Below, in pieces: positions 31,647 to 42,574 of a stretch of 64,000 nt of DNA. A program made the position numbers and the translations under genes. Source of the stretch: Saccopteryx bilineata (Eukaryota > Chordata > Mammalia > Chiroptera > Emballonuridae); contig NC_089492.1 in assembly GCF_036850765.1 (NCBI RefSeq), positions 290,864,590-290,928,589 of the forward strand, given 5' to 3'. Under the pieces are notes generated by a model. The model was not told the DNA's origin, made no database searches, and saw only the letters and a list, made by a program, of their open reading frames with translations. Position 1 is the first letter of the stretch. Each line of letters opens with the position of its first letter.

Positions 31647-34425
31647 TTAACTTTAATATCATTTCAGTGATCTGATTTTAAATTTACGTGGCAGCATGTA
31701 GCTGTGGGCCACCCCGTGTCGGACAGCGCAGCTCTGGATGGATCATGGAGCGCTCGCAGACCCAGCTGGGTGACCCTCCCGCCAAGGGCTCTGACTTTGC
31801 CTGTGGTCTTTGTCCTACTGTGGGGGGGGGGGGACTGGGGGCGGAGGAGGAAGGAGCTGGTTTTAAAGATTTGCAAGGACAAGAACCAGCAGCTCTGGTG
31901 CCCTAGGGCAGTTTCTGGGCCTGAACCGCAAACCTCTCCCAAGCAGAAGCTGACCTCAATACCCTGGGAAGGGGGCGGGAGATGGGAGAGGGCCCAGTGA
32001 CAGCACAAGGCTCCGGGAGGCCACTCTTCCCACCCAGCCTCATCCAGGACACCCTGTACAGGTGAAGCCCAGGACACCCAGAGAGACTGTGGCACCCCTG
32101 GGCTATTTTACTGAAAGTCAGAATAAAGTGCAAACCACAAACCTATCCCAGTTCCTCCCAGCCAATGCTAGGGGGCGGGGCGGGGGACCACGAGGCCACC
32201 AGGTGCTTCAGCTCCTTAGCGACAGGCCTTCAAATCAAATCCCGTCCCCATGGACAAGAAAGTGGGGTGGCCCTCTGACCTAGCCCGTCATGGGCGTGGA
32301 GACCAGGCTGTCATGGTGTCAGCCCAGAAGGGGGGCGGTGATGTCACCAAGGGCGTCCACCGTCCGGTGTGAATTCACCAGAGTGTGGGTCGACTGGCCA
32401 AGGACAGCGCACCTGCCCTCCCAGCCCACAGCCCTGTAGCTCAGGGGCACGGGGTCTGCAGGAGGCGCCCTGCCCTTTCTGTTACCACCTGTGACAGTGG
32501 CAGCCAGAGCGGGCCTGTCTTCAGGAAAACCTTTCGTCAGCCAAATTTTCAACGGCCTTTCTTTAATTGGCTTTCGTGTCCCCTCTGGCATCCACGCCTC
32601 CCGGTAGACACCAACTCAGGAAAAGAAAGCATATCACAATGTCACCTCCCCCGCGGACTTTTTCTCAAGCACCAGTCTCCTTGTCAACAGAGGACGCAGC
32701 ACTATTTTTGAGTGCAGGAAAGTCGCCAACGCTGAGCTCTGTTCCTGCAGGGAAGCCAGGAGAGCCTCTTGCAACTTTGTCCGATGTGCTAAAAGCTCTG
32801 CGTGCCTGCTGGGCATTGCGCCTCTGTTGAGAGGGAGAGAGGAGTGCCACGGGGCAGCGACTCCGACCCGTTATTCACACCCCAGAGATGGGGTTCAGGT
32901 CAGGGCACGGGCGAAACGCTGAGCCGGCCATGCACCAGATCTGCTGTCAGGAAACAACGTTCAGCCAGACAAGCTGAGTCACACTGTGGGCAAGGAGATG
33001 TCCAGGCGGCTGCCAGGCCGGGCAGGGGACACAGCAGTTTGGGGACAGTGGAGAGGGCCTGGGTTCCGGCTGCTGACCCTCCTGCTTTGCAGGATCCAGA
33101 CTTCAGCTGTCCCTGCAGGAGAATCACCAGTTGTGTCTCTGCACATCACCTGCCTCCCTGACTCATTGACTTCGATGCATGAACTTGACTCCGGGTCCTT
33201 TCTCTGCCCCAACGTCTTCCTCCTCCAGAACCACGTCCTGATGCCAACTCTGAGCCTGCGTGTGGTGCCCTTGACGGGCACTCTGAGTGCCTGCACGCTT
33301 CCCTTTTGCCCAGATAAACCGTCCTCACCCACATCACCTCCTCAGCCGCGAGGGCCGTGTGCTGGTGGCAGTGGAATGTCTCCATCTCTGGGACAACTGC
33401 CCTGATGGCGGAAGGCTCTAGAGTTCTGGTGGGTTTCCCAGCGCAGGCCGAGGCCACAGAGAAAGGATCCCTCCTTGTGAATGACCCAGCAGCCCCAGCG
33501 ATAGCCAAGGCCTGTGTTTGCAGAGCTCACAGGGGCATGAGAGGAAGGGCACCGGACGTGGCCCCCAGGAAGAGGGCGAGACTGGGGGAGGGAGGACGAC
33601 ACGTCCCCCGTCTGCATGGGGCAGACGCGTCAGCCCACCTCGCTGTCCAGACCCGAGCCTGCACGCTTCGTTGGGCAGTCCTGCCCCAAGGTCAGCAGAC
33701 GCTGGGAAGAGCCAGGCGAGCCCACTGCATCCCAGGGAGTTCTGAGCTGTCGGAAGAAAAGAGCTTTTATTTCTGGGCTGAGAACTTGGAGTTCACTGAG
33801 TTCCCTGCAGGAATCACCAACAGCCCAACTCCCCCCTCATCCCGGTAGCAGTAGCCACTGTGGGTCTCTGAACCCGCCCCGGCTCATGGGTGTGATTGCC
33901 CAAGCTATTACAGGGATGGGGTGGGGGCAGTCACGTCCCAGGGTTCTCTCTCCCAGCCCTGCCCACTACAGGACACTTGTCCTCCAGGCCTGGCTCTGCG
34001 TCAGAGTCACGGGACAGGCTGGGGTCACGCAGCACACACCCCAACTTTCTCCCAGCACCCGACAGCCTCGTCGGAGGGCTCTACCACCCACGGCTGAGAG
34101 ACCAGTGACAGAGGCAGAGACAGACCCCGCTCTCCTCACTCCTGCCAGAGCACAGCCTGGCACCGGGCAGTCTCACACCAGCCCTTCTCGTCTGCAGCTG
34201 ATGTACCTGCCTGCTTTTCCACCTGTCCCACCCCCTGACTCCCCGTGGTGGGAGTGTGAGCTGGCCGCACACATGCCCACGAGGGGTTCGGGGGATGCCC
34301 CAGCAGGAAGTGACAGCAGGCAAAGTAAAGCCCCTCTTGGTCGGGAATTCTTCATCCAGGCGGAGTTTTCGATGGACCTCAGGGGTTCTGCAGAGCCTCT
34401 CACATCTTTGTACACTTGGCGGTTT
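31647..34425. other. Unassigned sequence
   Basis: Contains a G run at about 31821-31832. No gene, MIR or LTR could be placed with confidence. Long overlapping frames (for example 33616-34680, plus) run into the GT repeat and carry no domain. Confidence 0.45.
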
Positions 34426-34427
34426 TG

Positions 34428-34468
34428 CATGCGTGTGTGCGTGTGTGTGTGTGCGCGTGCGTGCGTAC

Positions 34469-34501
<33 letters not shown>

Positions 34502-34520
34502 TGTGCGCGTGCGCGCGCAG
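34428..34520 (+). repeat. GT/GC alternating purine-pyrimidine tract
   Basis: About 90 bp of mixed TG and CG dinucleotides (for example 'gtgtgcgcgtgcgtgcgtac', 'gtgcgcgtgcgcgcgc'). Sequence of this kind favours left-handed Z-DNA under supercoiling. Produces a Cys/Val-rich frame. Confidence 0.9.
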
Positions 34521-35395
34521 TTTTGAGGGACCTGAGTCTCTTGGTCAGAATTTCAGAGAGGTCTCTGAGTTTCCATCACCCTCTCCTGGGGAGGGGGCCC
34601 TGAGTGAAATCCCATCCTGGGGGAGGGTGGGGCTGGGCTGGAGCCTTGGCATCCCGTGGGGGAAATCTCAAGGACCCTGAGCTCTGTCCCTGTGCTCAGA
34701 GACCCCCACGGGCCAGAGGCTCACTTAGGCCAGTCCCCAGGTGGATGACCTCAGACAGCTCGAACCAGAACATCTCGAACCCTGAAGACCAGATCAGGGC
34801 ACACAAGCCGCTCAGTGAACCAAGAGAAGCGCAGCCTCCCGCAGCTCCACGTGCCCCACTGGTGCACCCTGCAAGCTGGGAGCCACAGCCAGGCAGAGGG
34901 GAGCCCGGGCTCTCCCCCTCTGGACATCTACCAGGGTTAAGCATCACGTCGGGGGGAGGAACGGGCTGAGTGGTAACGGGTGGAATCACTCCATCCAGAA
35001 GAAGGGTGGAGGAACGGTACCTCCTCGGAGGCTGGAAATCCTGTTCACTGGTCTTGAATTGAGATGCTAAGCGGGTTTGCAGAAGGGAAGGAGAGGAGAG
35101 AGAGAGAGAGAGGGAGAGAGAGAGAGAGGGAGAGAGAGGTCAGGTAAGAATTAATGGAACACGAGAGGCCCAGCAAAGCCTGGGCCTGGAGAACAAATTG
35201 AGGCGGCAGCCCTGGGATTGGATGGAAACCCAGTGGAAATAGATGGGGGGGGGGGGGTGCTGAGCTGTAGGCAGAGGGCTGGATTTCCAATCTAGGATTT
35301 GAGTCTCTTCGAAGACAGGCAGGCACAGCAGGTGGGGGCTTTGGGGAAAGTCACCAGCCAGTTGGTTGGAGCTGGTTGAAGGGTCAGAGACCTGG
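34521..35395. other. Unassigned sequence with GA and G tracts
   Basis: A GA/GGGA tract at 35092-35140 and a G run at about 35246-35257. Nothing else recognised. Confidence 0.5.
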
Positions 35396-35399
35396 GATG

Positions 35400-35585
35400 G
35401 GCCCCCAGGGAATGCTTAGTAGCCATGGGAGCCCAGACAACTCTCTGAAGCTTCCTCAGCCTCAGCACCCTCTTCTATAAAGTGGGTGTAATTCTATACC
35501 CACCTGTTAGGGTTGTAGCACAAACATGGGTGAGTTCATGTATCCCGTGCTCCTGGTCTGTAACAAGTGCCCCACAAAAGGGAGC
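35400..35585 (+). repeat. MIR SINE
   Basis: 'gagcccagacaactctctgaagcttcctcagcctcag', 'cttctataaagtgggtgtaattctatacccacctgttagggttg' and 'gctcctggtctgtaacaagtg' (with substitutions) follow the MIR order. Confidence 0.6.
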
Positions 35586-37090
35586 TGCCCGCCTCCCGCT
35601 CTGTATTAAGCACGTTTGTTATTTTCTGTATCTCTGATGCTCTGTGGTCTGGGGACCTGCTGATGCTGGACAGACTGCTCCTCCAGGCCAGCCAGCTCCT
35701 AAAGAGAGTGACCACCTTGGGGCCGTGAGCCCTTCGTGTGTGAACTAATCCACGCAGACTCCCCTTCCTTCCTCAGCGGTCTGACATCAGCTCTGGCTAC
35801 TAGCCCCCTGCCCCAATCACCTCCAGGGCAACCAGGAGCAGCCTAATGGCCCAGAACCCAGTGAAATCTTTCAAGCTGGCCAATCCTGAGCCGGCTCACC
35901 CGCCTCCCTTGGTCTTTCCTGCAGAAACCACAGTCCTGGCCTACGTCTCCCCAGTGCCCCCACCCCCGGCACGTCCCCATGTGGTGTGAGTGGCATGAGT
36001 GGCGTGCGTGTCTCCTGCTTCCAGGGGGTCTGTGAGCATAAAACCCTCTTCCTTCCGGCTGTCACTTTTGTGTCTGGGTCCTTAGGACACCTGATCAGCA
36101 CAAACCCTGGTCTGGTTACGACACCCACCCCAGCTCCCTGACCCATGTCCTGACATGGACACCCATCAGAGAGGTCTGGGTGGGCATGATGGATGGAGGG
36201 CCAAAGGCTTTTTTCTGGAATGCAGAAGAGGCAGGGACAGAGGAGGGGCGTGTGCCCAGGGCTGAACGCAGGGCCCGCCTGGCAGCCCTGGCCGCATCCC
36301 CGCCCCCTCACTGACCCACCGCCTCTCTGTGTGTCTCCTCTCCGCCACCTGAAGCGGAGAGATAACTTCCACAACAGCAGAGTGATGGCCAGAGGACAAT
36401 GACTTGTTTTACAACTGCCTGTTTATAACAGACTCCTGCTTTTTCTTGTCTTTTCTTTTATTTCCAGAAGACACTAATTCAAAAACGATGCCCTGGGGCA
36501 AAAGGATTCATCAGGAAAGATGGAAAACGAAGCCCTCCCAGATGACATGCGGGCTGCCATGCTGCCTGCTTCTCTTTCATGTGATGGCATTGGGCAGGGG
36601 ACCATGAGCGGGAGAGAGATGACTCCACCTGTGAGTCAGGAGCCAAGCTCATGAGGAGATGGGACCTGACCGCCGCCCACCCTCCCTGGTCACGTCAGTC
36701 TCCGCCCACAGGTCGGACGCTGGGCCAGAGGCCAGCAGCTGGCCTCCTGCGCTGGCTGAGTCCCCAGCGGTGTGGAGCAGATGGTCTTTGCGGGTGAGAA
36801 AGTCACTGATCACCTGGGATTCTCTCCGGGGTGTCTCTGAGCATCACTGGGCAAGCTGTCCTGCCCCAACCCTCTTAAAGACTGATTCAAACCATGGAGA
36901 TGGGGGGGGGGTGGACAGAGCAGGACTGTTACCCAAGCGGGTTCCATCATCACCCGTCTGCACAGACGATCACCGGGAAAACGTGAGATCGGAAAGACCG
37001 GTGCCTGTCGCTTCTGGGAACATCTCCCGCAGTGGTTGGGCCGACTACATCCGCCCCGCCCGGCTGGGCTGGGCGGCGGGAATCTGTGGG
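35586..37090. other. Unassigned sequence
   Basis: 36400-36560 is AT-richer than its surroundings. A G run is at about 36902-36910. No gene is supported. Confidence 0.45.
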
Positions 37091-37094
37091 AGTA

Positions 37095-37330
37095 ATGAGT
37101 CTGACTTGGCATTTTGGAAGAGAGGTAGACACCTAATTACAGATTTTATGTGCTTCCCCTGACAACCATTTAGAAAGTTGCCTTTAGCTCATGTCCCCTG
37201 TAAAACTCTCTGTAGGGCAAATTCCTTACCTTTATTTGGAGATATCTTTGCTTGGGAGCATAATGATTTCTGTGCAGAGGCAGATCTGGCATGAAAAATT
37301 GCCATGCAACGTCAGACAGTGAGTGGCAGG
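37095..37330. other. Candidate conserved non-coding element
   Basis: AT-richer, non-repetitive stretch with 'cacctaattacagattt', 'ggagcataatgatttc' and 'catgcaacgtcag'. Homeodomain and CRE-half-site-like cores cluster here. Not provable without alignment. Confidence 0.3.
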
Positions 37331-37743
37331 TGGCTCCGTTCCCAAGCCCAGTCCTTGGGGGTGGGGGGTAACCGGGTGCTCCAGCCCCAGGCAGGGGCAT
37401 GAACAGCTCCTTCCCCTTTTCCTGAGCCCTCCCTTCCCATTTTCCTCTCCTTTCTGCTCGGGGTTCACAACAGATGCCCGGTGTCTGGTCAGTTGTTCAG
37501 AATTCAGAACAATCTCCAAGGAAAGCCACGATGGTTGCCTGGGTCTTCTCGTCACCTCTCCTACCCTCCTTCACTCACTGACCTCTGTCCTTCTGGAGCC
37601 TGACATATATCCCCAGGGTAGGAATGCATAGCCCCAGGCCTCACTCTTCCCTGACTGGCTCCTCTGGTCTCGGCACCTCAGGAAACCTCCCCACACCCTC
37701 TCTAAAAATGGCCATTGCAGCTTCTTTGTGGCTTTATTTCCTC

Positions 37744-37747
<4 letters not shown>
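37331..37747. other. Unassigned sequence
   Basis: No gene or repeat recognised. Confidence 0.45.

Positions 37748-37792
<45 letters not shown>
37748..37792 (+). repeat. (CA)n microsatellite
   Basis: About 22 perfect CA dinucleotides. Likely length-polymorphic. Confidence 0.97.
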
Positions 37793-37795
<3 letters not shown>

Positions 37796-37939
37796 AAGTG
37801 ATTTTGTTCATTTGCTTGTTTATTTTCAGGTCTCTCCATTAAAATATACATGATTCGGTAAAGAGAGAGAACTATCTGGTTTGTTCATAGCATGTTCACA
37901 GCTGCTAGAGCAGGGTCTACAAGTGAGTCTTCACGGGAT

Positions 37940-38060
37940 TGATAGGCAGATGATGGATGAATGGGTGTGGGTAGATGGATGGATAAATGAATGGATGGAT
38001 GGATGATGAATGAATGGATGGTGGGTTGGTGCATAGTGATGATGGATGGATGGATAATGA
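37940..38060 (+). repeat. (GGAT)n / (GAAT)n microsatellite
   Basis: Imperfect tandem GGAT with GAAT and GTGG variants ('gatggatggataaatgaatg', 'gatggatggatgatgaatg'). Confidence 0.85.
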
Positions 38061-38094
38061 CAGGTGGGTGCGGTGGTCCATGGGTGGATGTATG

Positions 38095-38290
38095 AAACAA
38101 TAATAAGAACATCTAACCCTTCTTAGTGTTCACTCTGCAGCAGGGGCTGGCCTTGGGGGTTCACACAGCTACCTTTACAAAGCAACTCTGAAACTGACAC
38201 TTATGGACCCATTTTAAAGATGAGCAGCTGGGGCCAGAGAGGCCAAGCCACCTGACCAAGGCCACACAGTACAGAAGCCATAAAGCCAGA
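38095..38290 (+). repeat. MIR-type ancient SINE
   Basis: 'cccattttaaagatgagcagctggggccagagaggccaagccacctgaccaaggccacacagt' (with substitutions) is the conserved core of a common ancient mammalian repeat, preceded by 'aacatctaacccttcttagtg'. Confidence 0.65.
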
Positions 38291-39295
38291 CTAGCATATT
38301 GTATCTGAACAAGGGGCCTGAGCGCTTGAGCACCTAAGGGCATGGGACACATTCATCTCCCAGTGAGGCAACATTCTGTGCTGCAACAGAGTAGCATCCA
38401 TGCTCAGAGACTGGCTAGAGACATCCTGTTTTACTTTGTGTGGACTAAGAACTCATCAGCTACCAGGTAGGCAGCAGGGGAGATGGCGTGAGCTGTAAAA
38501 ACCTCTGTCTTTGAAAAGATAGCATCGGGTCACAGTGCAACGGTGTTCGGGCAGCTCGGGGGACCAGGAGGAGGGTGCCACTGAGAGCAACATCACCGGC
38601 AAAGGAGAGAGACACGTCCAAGTGAAGACCCTGAGACACAGCAACAGGGTGAGAGGGAGGGTGTATGGGAGCAAGGCTGGTGAGATGATCGCTTAGCTGC
38701 AGCTCCAACAATGGTGTGAACAAGAAGGAAGGTTCCAGCGCCTGAGCCCTGTCGTGACCGCACAGCTAGCTCACTCTGGTTACATGCTCGGCTGGAAGGA
38801 CCATTTCATTTCAGCTGAGTGACATTTTCTGTCATTACTTCACCCGAGACAAGCTCTCATTGAAAATCCACATTCTGAAAAACCACACTGTGTGAGATGG
38901 TCTGTGATATTCCTAAGGGGACCAATCACGGGCAAAGGTCCTGGCAGTTGCCACCAGCCTCTGGTCACGTGTGCTTGTGACGCCTCAAGATGGAATGACC
39001 CCACCACGCCACGGTTCAGAAGACAGCAGCCCGGTGCACTCCGTAGTCTAGATAAATACTGATAAGAATGGTCGTAGCTAACATTGTTGAACATGCACAG
39101 GGAGCCAGGACTGTACTTTCTTGAGTTCTTGTCCTATGTAAGTAAACACATGCACCTTGCGCACACAAAGGAGACAGGTTATGTTCCCCCGTCACAGCCA
39201 TCCAAGGACAAGCTCCCAAACCTCTGGCAGGTGCAGTATCTCACACACTTGCCAAGCGCAGAAGCTCCAAGAATGGATTTGAACCAACATGTAGT
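38291..39295. other. Unassigned sequence, possibly old LINE
   Basis: No gene recognised. 39060-39300 reads in style like old LINE 3' sequence ('aacattgttgaacatgcac'), but cannot be assigned. Confidence 0.35.
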
Positions 39296-39299
39296 GACT

Positions 39300-39729
39300 G
39301 ACGGCCAAGCCGGGACACTCGCACGTTGCTGATGGAGTACACACTCAGACAGCCGTTCTGGGAAAGTGTCTGTCAGAACCTGTTGCAGGTGAAAATACTC
39401 TTACCCTGGGACCCAGGGATGTCTGCCCACAAACACATAAGAAAAACGAGCACCTGTATCCAACACAAGACACGCACCATGTTTCTAGCTCCTTTACCCT
39501 AATCATGAAGAGCTGGAAGTAACTCAAGTGTCCCAACAACAGAAGAGTAGATAAATAAATCATGGGATAGTCATGCAGTGCCATTCTGGGCGGCAAATGG
39601 AAAATAATGAAATTTCATCGTATACAAAAACATAACATTGGGGGCAGGGGTAAAGCCAGACAAAAAAGAGCAATAACACTTAATGAGTCATCTATATGAT
39701 GTTCAAACGTAGGCAAAACTACGCTATGA
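39300..39729 (+). mobile_element. Decayed L1 ORF2 end, left part
   Basis: L1 ORF2 C-terminal text: 'gttgctgatggagtacacac', 'taccctgggacccagggatg', 'tgaagagctggaagtaac', 'gtcccaacaacagaagag', 'cattctgggcggcaaatgg' and 'taaagccagacaaaaaag'. Its 3' UTR continues after the SINE cluster at 40448. Truncated and frame-broken. Confidence 0.75.
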
Positions 39730-39961
39730 CCTGACCAAGCAGTGGCACAGTGGATAGAGCGTCAGATTGAGATGCTGAGAGGTCCCAGATTCAAGGCCCC
39801 GAGATCACTAGCTTGAGCTTAAAAGTTGCTGGCTTGAAGCCCAAGGTCGCTGGCTTGAGCAAGGGGTCACTTGCTCTGCTGTAGCCCCTCGGTCAAGGCA
39901 CATATGAGAAAGCAATCAATGAACAAGTAAGATGCCACAACAAAAGAATTGATGCTTTCAG

Positions 39962-40347
39962 GCCCTGGCCGGTTGGCTCAGCGGTAGAGCGTCGGCTTGG
40001 CGTGCGGGGGACCCGGGTTTGATTCCCAGCCAGGGCACATAGGAGAAGCGCCCATTTGCTTCTCCACCCCCCCCCTTCCTCTCTGTCTTTCTCTTCCCCT
40101 CCCACAGCCAAGGCTCCATTGGAGCAAAGATGGCCCGGGCACTGGGGATGGCTCCTTGGCCTCTGCCCCAGGCGCTAGAGTGGCTCTGGTCGCAAAAGAG
40201 CGACGCCCCAGAGGGGCAGAGCATCGCCCCCTGGTGGGCAAAGCGTTGCCCCTGGTGGGCGTGCCGGGTGGATCCCGGTCAGGCGCATGCGGGAGTCTGT
40301 CTGACTGTCTCTCCCCGTTTCCAGCTTCAGAAAAATACAAAAAAAAA
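39962..40347 (+). mobile_element. Young long tRNA-derived SINE, copy 2
   Basis: Begins GCCCTGGCCGGTTGGCTCAG, with box A-like 'tggctcagcggtagagcg' and box B-like 'gggtttgattccc'; ends 'cagcttcagaaaaatac' plus poly-A (40339-40355). Near-duplicate flanks 'gaattgatgctttca' and 'gaattgatgtttcca' mark its target site in the tail of the Rhin-1-like SINE. It carries the motif pair at 40225-40237 and about 40247-40257. Confidence 0.95.
40225..40257 (-). promoter_or_regulatory. Paired CTCF-core-like motifs in SINE copy 2
   Basis: Plus strand CGCCCCCTGGTGG at 40225-40237, an exact complement of the CTCF core, and TGCCCCTGGTGG at about 40246-40257. Same spacing and relative orientation as the pair in copy 1. 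Confidence 0.6.
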
Positions 40348-40447
40348 AAAAAAAAGAATTGATGTTTCCAATCTCTTTCCCTTCCTGCCTGTCTGTCCCT
40401 ATCTGTCCCTCTCTCTGACTCTCTGTGTCACACACACACACACAAAA

Positions 40448-40690
40448 TATTTTTTTTGCTATGGTCATAGAAGTCAAGAGTGGGGGGTTCCTTTGGGGAA
40501 CAAGGATGGGAACAGGCATGAGGCAGGTTTCTGGGGGGCGGGCACTGCTCCAGACCTTGATCGTGGTGGTGGTTACATAGGTTTAGTCCCTCTGTGAGAC
40601 TCCATCAAGATGACCATTTCAGATTTATACAGTTCACTACCTGAGTCTGTACTCTAATATAAAAAAATAAAAAAATAAAATAAACCTGTA
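40448..40690 (+). mobile_element. Decayed L1 3' UTR, right part
   Basis: Continuation of the L1 at 39300: 'gggcactgctccagaccttgatcgtggtggtggttacatag', 'cagatttatacagttcac' (with substitutions) and an A-rich end at 40660-40685 match the L1 3' end text '...gatagtggtgatggttgcacaac...gaattgtacactttaaa'. Confidence 0.75.
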
Positions 40691-41175
40691 CTGGAACTTA
40701 TCACTTCCCGATACGAAAGGCCTATTTGGTGTCCACGGCCGTTACTAAGTATATCCGCTGACCCACATCCATGCCCAGCACAGGCCCACATCAGGCCACA
40801 CCTGTTGTCCAGGTGGCACTTCTCTGCCGTTGCTCGGCGTGGGGCAGCAGAGACCTCGGGGGCGACACGCCGGCTTCTAATGGACCCATAGGTCCTGCTG
40901 CCTAGTCAACAGTGTGTCCAGTGTGTCATGACAAGCCGGGGACCCTGGTTTGCGTGACTGGTCAGCCAGTCCTGTTGAACTTTGTTGCTGCAGTTTAAAA
41001 AAAAATTAAAAATGACCATAATCAGGGTAGTAGCTGACATGTGTCCTGTGCTCACTTGAGTCAATGAACAAGTTCAACCGATTATTTGTACAGGCCACGT
41101 GACACGTGACCCAGCCACCGTGACCTCTCTCACAGGACTTTTCCGCCTCCTTATTCTCTCACCGAGGAATGCAGG
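40691..41175. other. Unassigned sequence
   Basis: No gene or repeat recognised. Confidence 0.45.
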
Positions 41176-41179
41176 GTGC

Positions 41180-41340
41180 TGCTGTGTGGGGTCTGGAATC
41201 GGGCATTCTGAGTTTGAATCCTGGATCAACTCATTTCTAGCTGGGGGCCCTCCAACAAGCCTCGCACCTTGAGACGCCTCGGTTTCCTCCCTGACGGAAG
41301 ATCAACCATAACGCACCCAGCTCGTAGGGTTTGGGTGGGT
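41180..41340 (+). repeat. MIR SINE
   Basis: 'ctggaatcgggcattctgagtttgaatcctggatcaactcatttctagctg' and 'gagacgcctcggtttcctccctgacggaagatc' (with substitutions) match the MIR 5' half and core. Confidence 0.65.
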
Positions 41341-41344
41341 GTTA

Positions 41345-41885
41345 TTGATCATGGTGGACATGCCCCCCAGGCTGACCTCCTTGGTCCCTGCTCCCCTCCA
41401 ATATCCACGCCTTTGTGTGGTCCCCGCCCCTTAAATGTGGGTGGGACTTATAACCTGCTTCTAAATAATTGGATATGGCAAAGGTAAGAGGACCTTGCAG
41501 ATGTGAGTAGGGCCCTTATTCAGTGGCGTCTGAGTTCATCAAAAGGGTGATCATCCTGGGTGGGCCCTTTAAAAGAGGGGCAGGGGCGCTCCCTGAAGTC
41601 AGAGGCTCCAAGCGGCAGACTCTCCCATCTTCTGGTCACGGCTAAGGAAGTCGCCATGAGTCTGCAACAGCCAGGAAAGGAATCCTGCCAACCACCTGAG
41701 CAAACTCAGCAGCTGAAAACAGCCCCCATGAAAACACAGTCAGGCTGAGGCCGGGACTTCAGCCGGCTGAGCTCCTGAGCTGAGAACCCAGCAGAGCCAC
41801 GCCCGGATTCCTGACCCATAAAACCCACTGTCGCCTCTAAGTTTATGGTCAGGGGTGATGCCACAGTAGAAAATGCCACCAAGAA
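41345..41885 (+). mobile_element. Ancient LTR, ERVL/MaLR-like, family unresolved
   Basis: 'gggacttataacctgcttctaa', 'gatatggcaaaggtaag', 'ggaaaggaatcctgccaaccacc', 'gagccacgcccggattcctgaccc' and 'gcctctaagtttatggtcagg' appear in the order of an old mammalian LTR. Only LTR sequence is present. Confidence 0.6.
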
Positions 41886-42145
41886 TCCACGTAGGATGCT
41901 GAACATGTGCCTGGCATGTGGTCCGGCTGAGTGACCACGAGCGGTTGTTATTAACCATCACAGCATCAGGTGGGTGACACCCCTGAGGGATACATACAGC
42001 GAGCTCTGTCCCGTTAGCTCGCCGGGGAAGCAGCCATGGTTTGGGGATGTGAGACCAGCCACTGTTCCTGACCTGCGGTCAGCTTGGCTCGCTGGCGGCA
42101 CCCAGGGATACAAGTCTGGCCAGAGACTCCCCAGTGCCGGGACCT
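41886..42145. other. Unassigned sequence
   Basis: Short stretch between the LTR and the target duplication of the next SINE. Nothing recognised. Confidence 0.45.
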
Positions 42146-42163
42146 AAAAAGGTGGGAGCTTCC

Positions 42164-42556
42164 GCCCTGGCCGGTTGGCTCAGTGGTAGAGCCTCAGCCT
42201 GGCGTGCAGAAGTCCCGGGTTCGATTCCTGGCCAGGGCACACAGGAGAAGCGCCCATCTGCTTCTCCACCCCTCCCCCTCTCCTTCCTCTCTATCTCTCT
42301 CTTCCCCTCCCGCAGCCAAGGCTCCATTGGAGCAAAGATGGCCCGGATGCTGGGGATGGCTCCTTGGCCGCTGCCCCAGGTGCTAGAGTGGCTCTGGTCG
42401 CAACAGAGTGACGCCCCGGAGGGGCAGAGCATCGCCCCCTGGTGAGCAGAGTGTCGCCCCCTGGTGGGCGTGCCGGGTGGATCCCGGTCGGGCGCATGTG
42501 GGAGTCTGTCTGACTGTCTCTCCCCGTTTCCAGCTTCAGAAAAAAAGAAAAGAAAA
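42164..42556 (+). mobile_element. Young long tRNA-derived SINE, copy 3
   Basis: Starts GCCCTGGCCGGTTGGCTCAG, box B-like 'cgggttcgattcctgg', ends 'cagcttcagaaaaaaag' and an A-rich tail. Flanked by an exact 18 bp target duplication, AAAAAGGTGGGAGCTTCC, at 42146-42163 and 42557-42574. Its head-to-tail structure equals copies 1 and 2. It carries the motif pair at 42433-42445 and 42455-42467. Confidence 0.96.
42433..42467 (-). promoter_or_regulatory. Paired CTCF-core-like motifs in SINE copy 3
   Basis: CGCCCCCTGGTGA at 42433-42445 and CGCCCCCTGGTGG at 42455-42467, the second an exact complement of the CTCF core. Here both copies keep the five-C core. Confidence 0.6.
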
Positions 42557-42574
42557 AAAAAGGTGGGAGCTTCC

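Larger units (their letters stand above)
39730..40447 (+). mobile_element. Rhin-1-like tRNA SINE interrupted by a younger SINE
   Basis: Left part 39730-39961 starts 'acctgaccaagcagtggcac' and includes 'gtggatagagcgtcagattg', 'ggtcgctggcttgagcaagg' and 'ggtcaaggcacatatgagaa'. Its pyrimidine tail resumes at about 40363 ('tttcccttcctgcctgtc...ctctctgactctctgtg') after the young SINE. Same family as 46348 and 49443. It sits inside the L1 remnant. Confidence 0.85.

Noticed and set aside
32900..33400. Possible exon suggested by overlapping frames on both strands and pyrimidine tracts before AG
   Set aside because: No frame gave a recognisable protein segment, and candidate splice signals are no denser than elsewhere in the window.
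33616..34680. 354-codon plus-strand frame
   Set aside because: Runs straight through a GT/GC simple repeat (Cys/Val-rich stretch) and shows no recognisable protein family.
42176..42235. Functional tRNA gene (clear box A and box B)
   Set aside because: It is the head of a retroposed SINE with poly-A tail and target duplication; the acceptor and anticodon arms do not form a normal tRNA.
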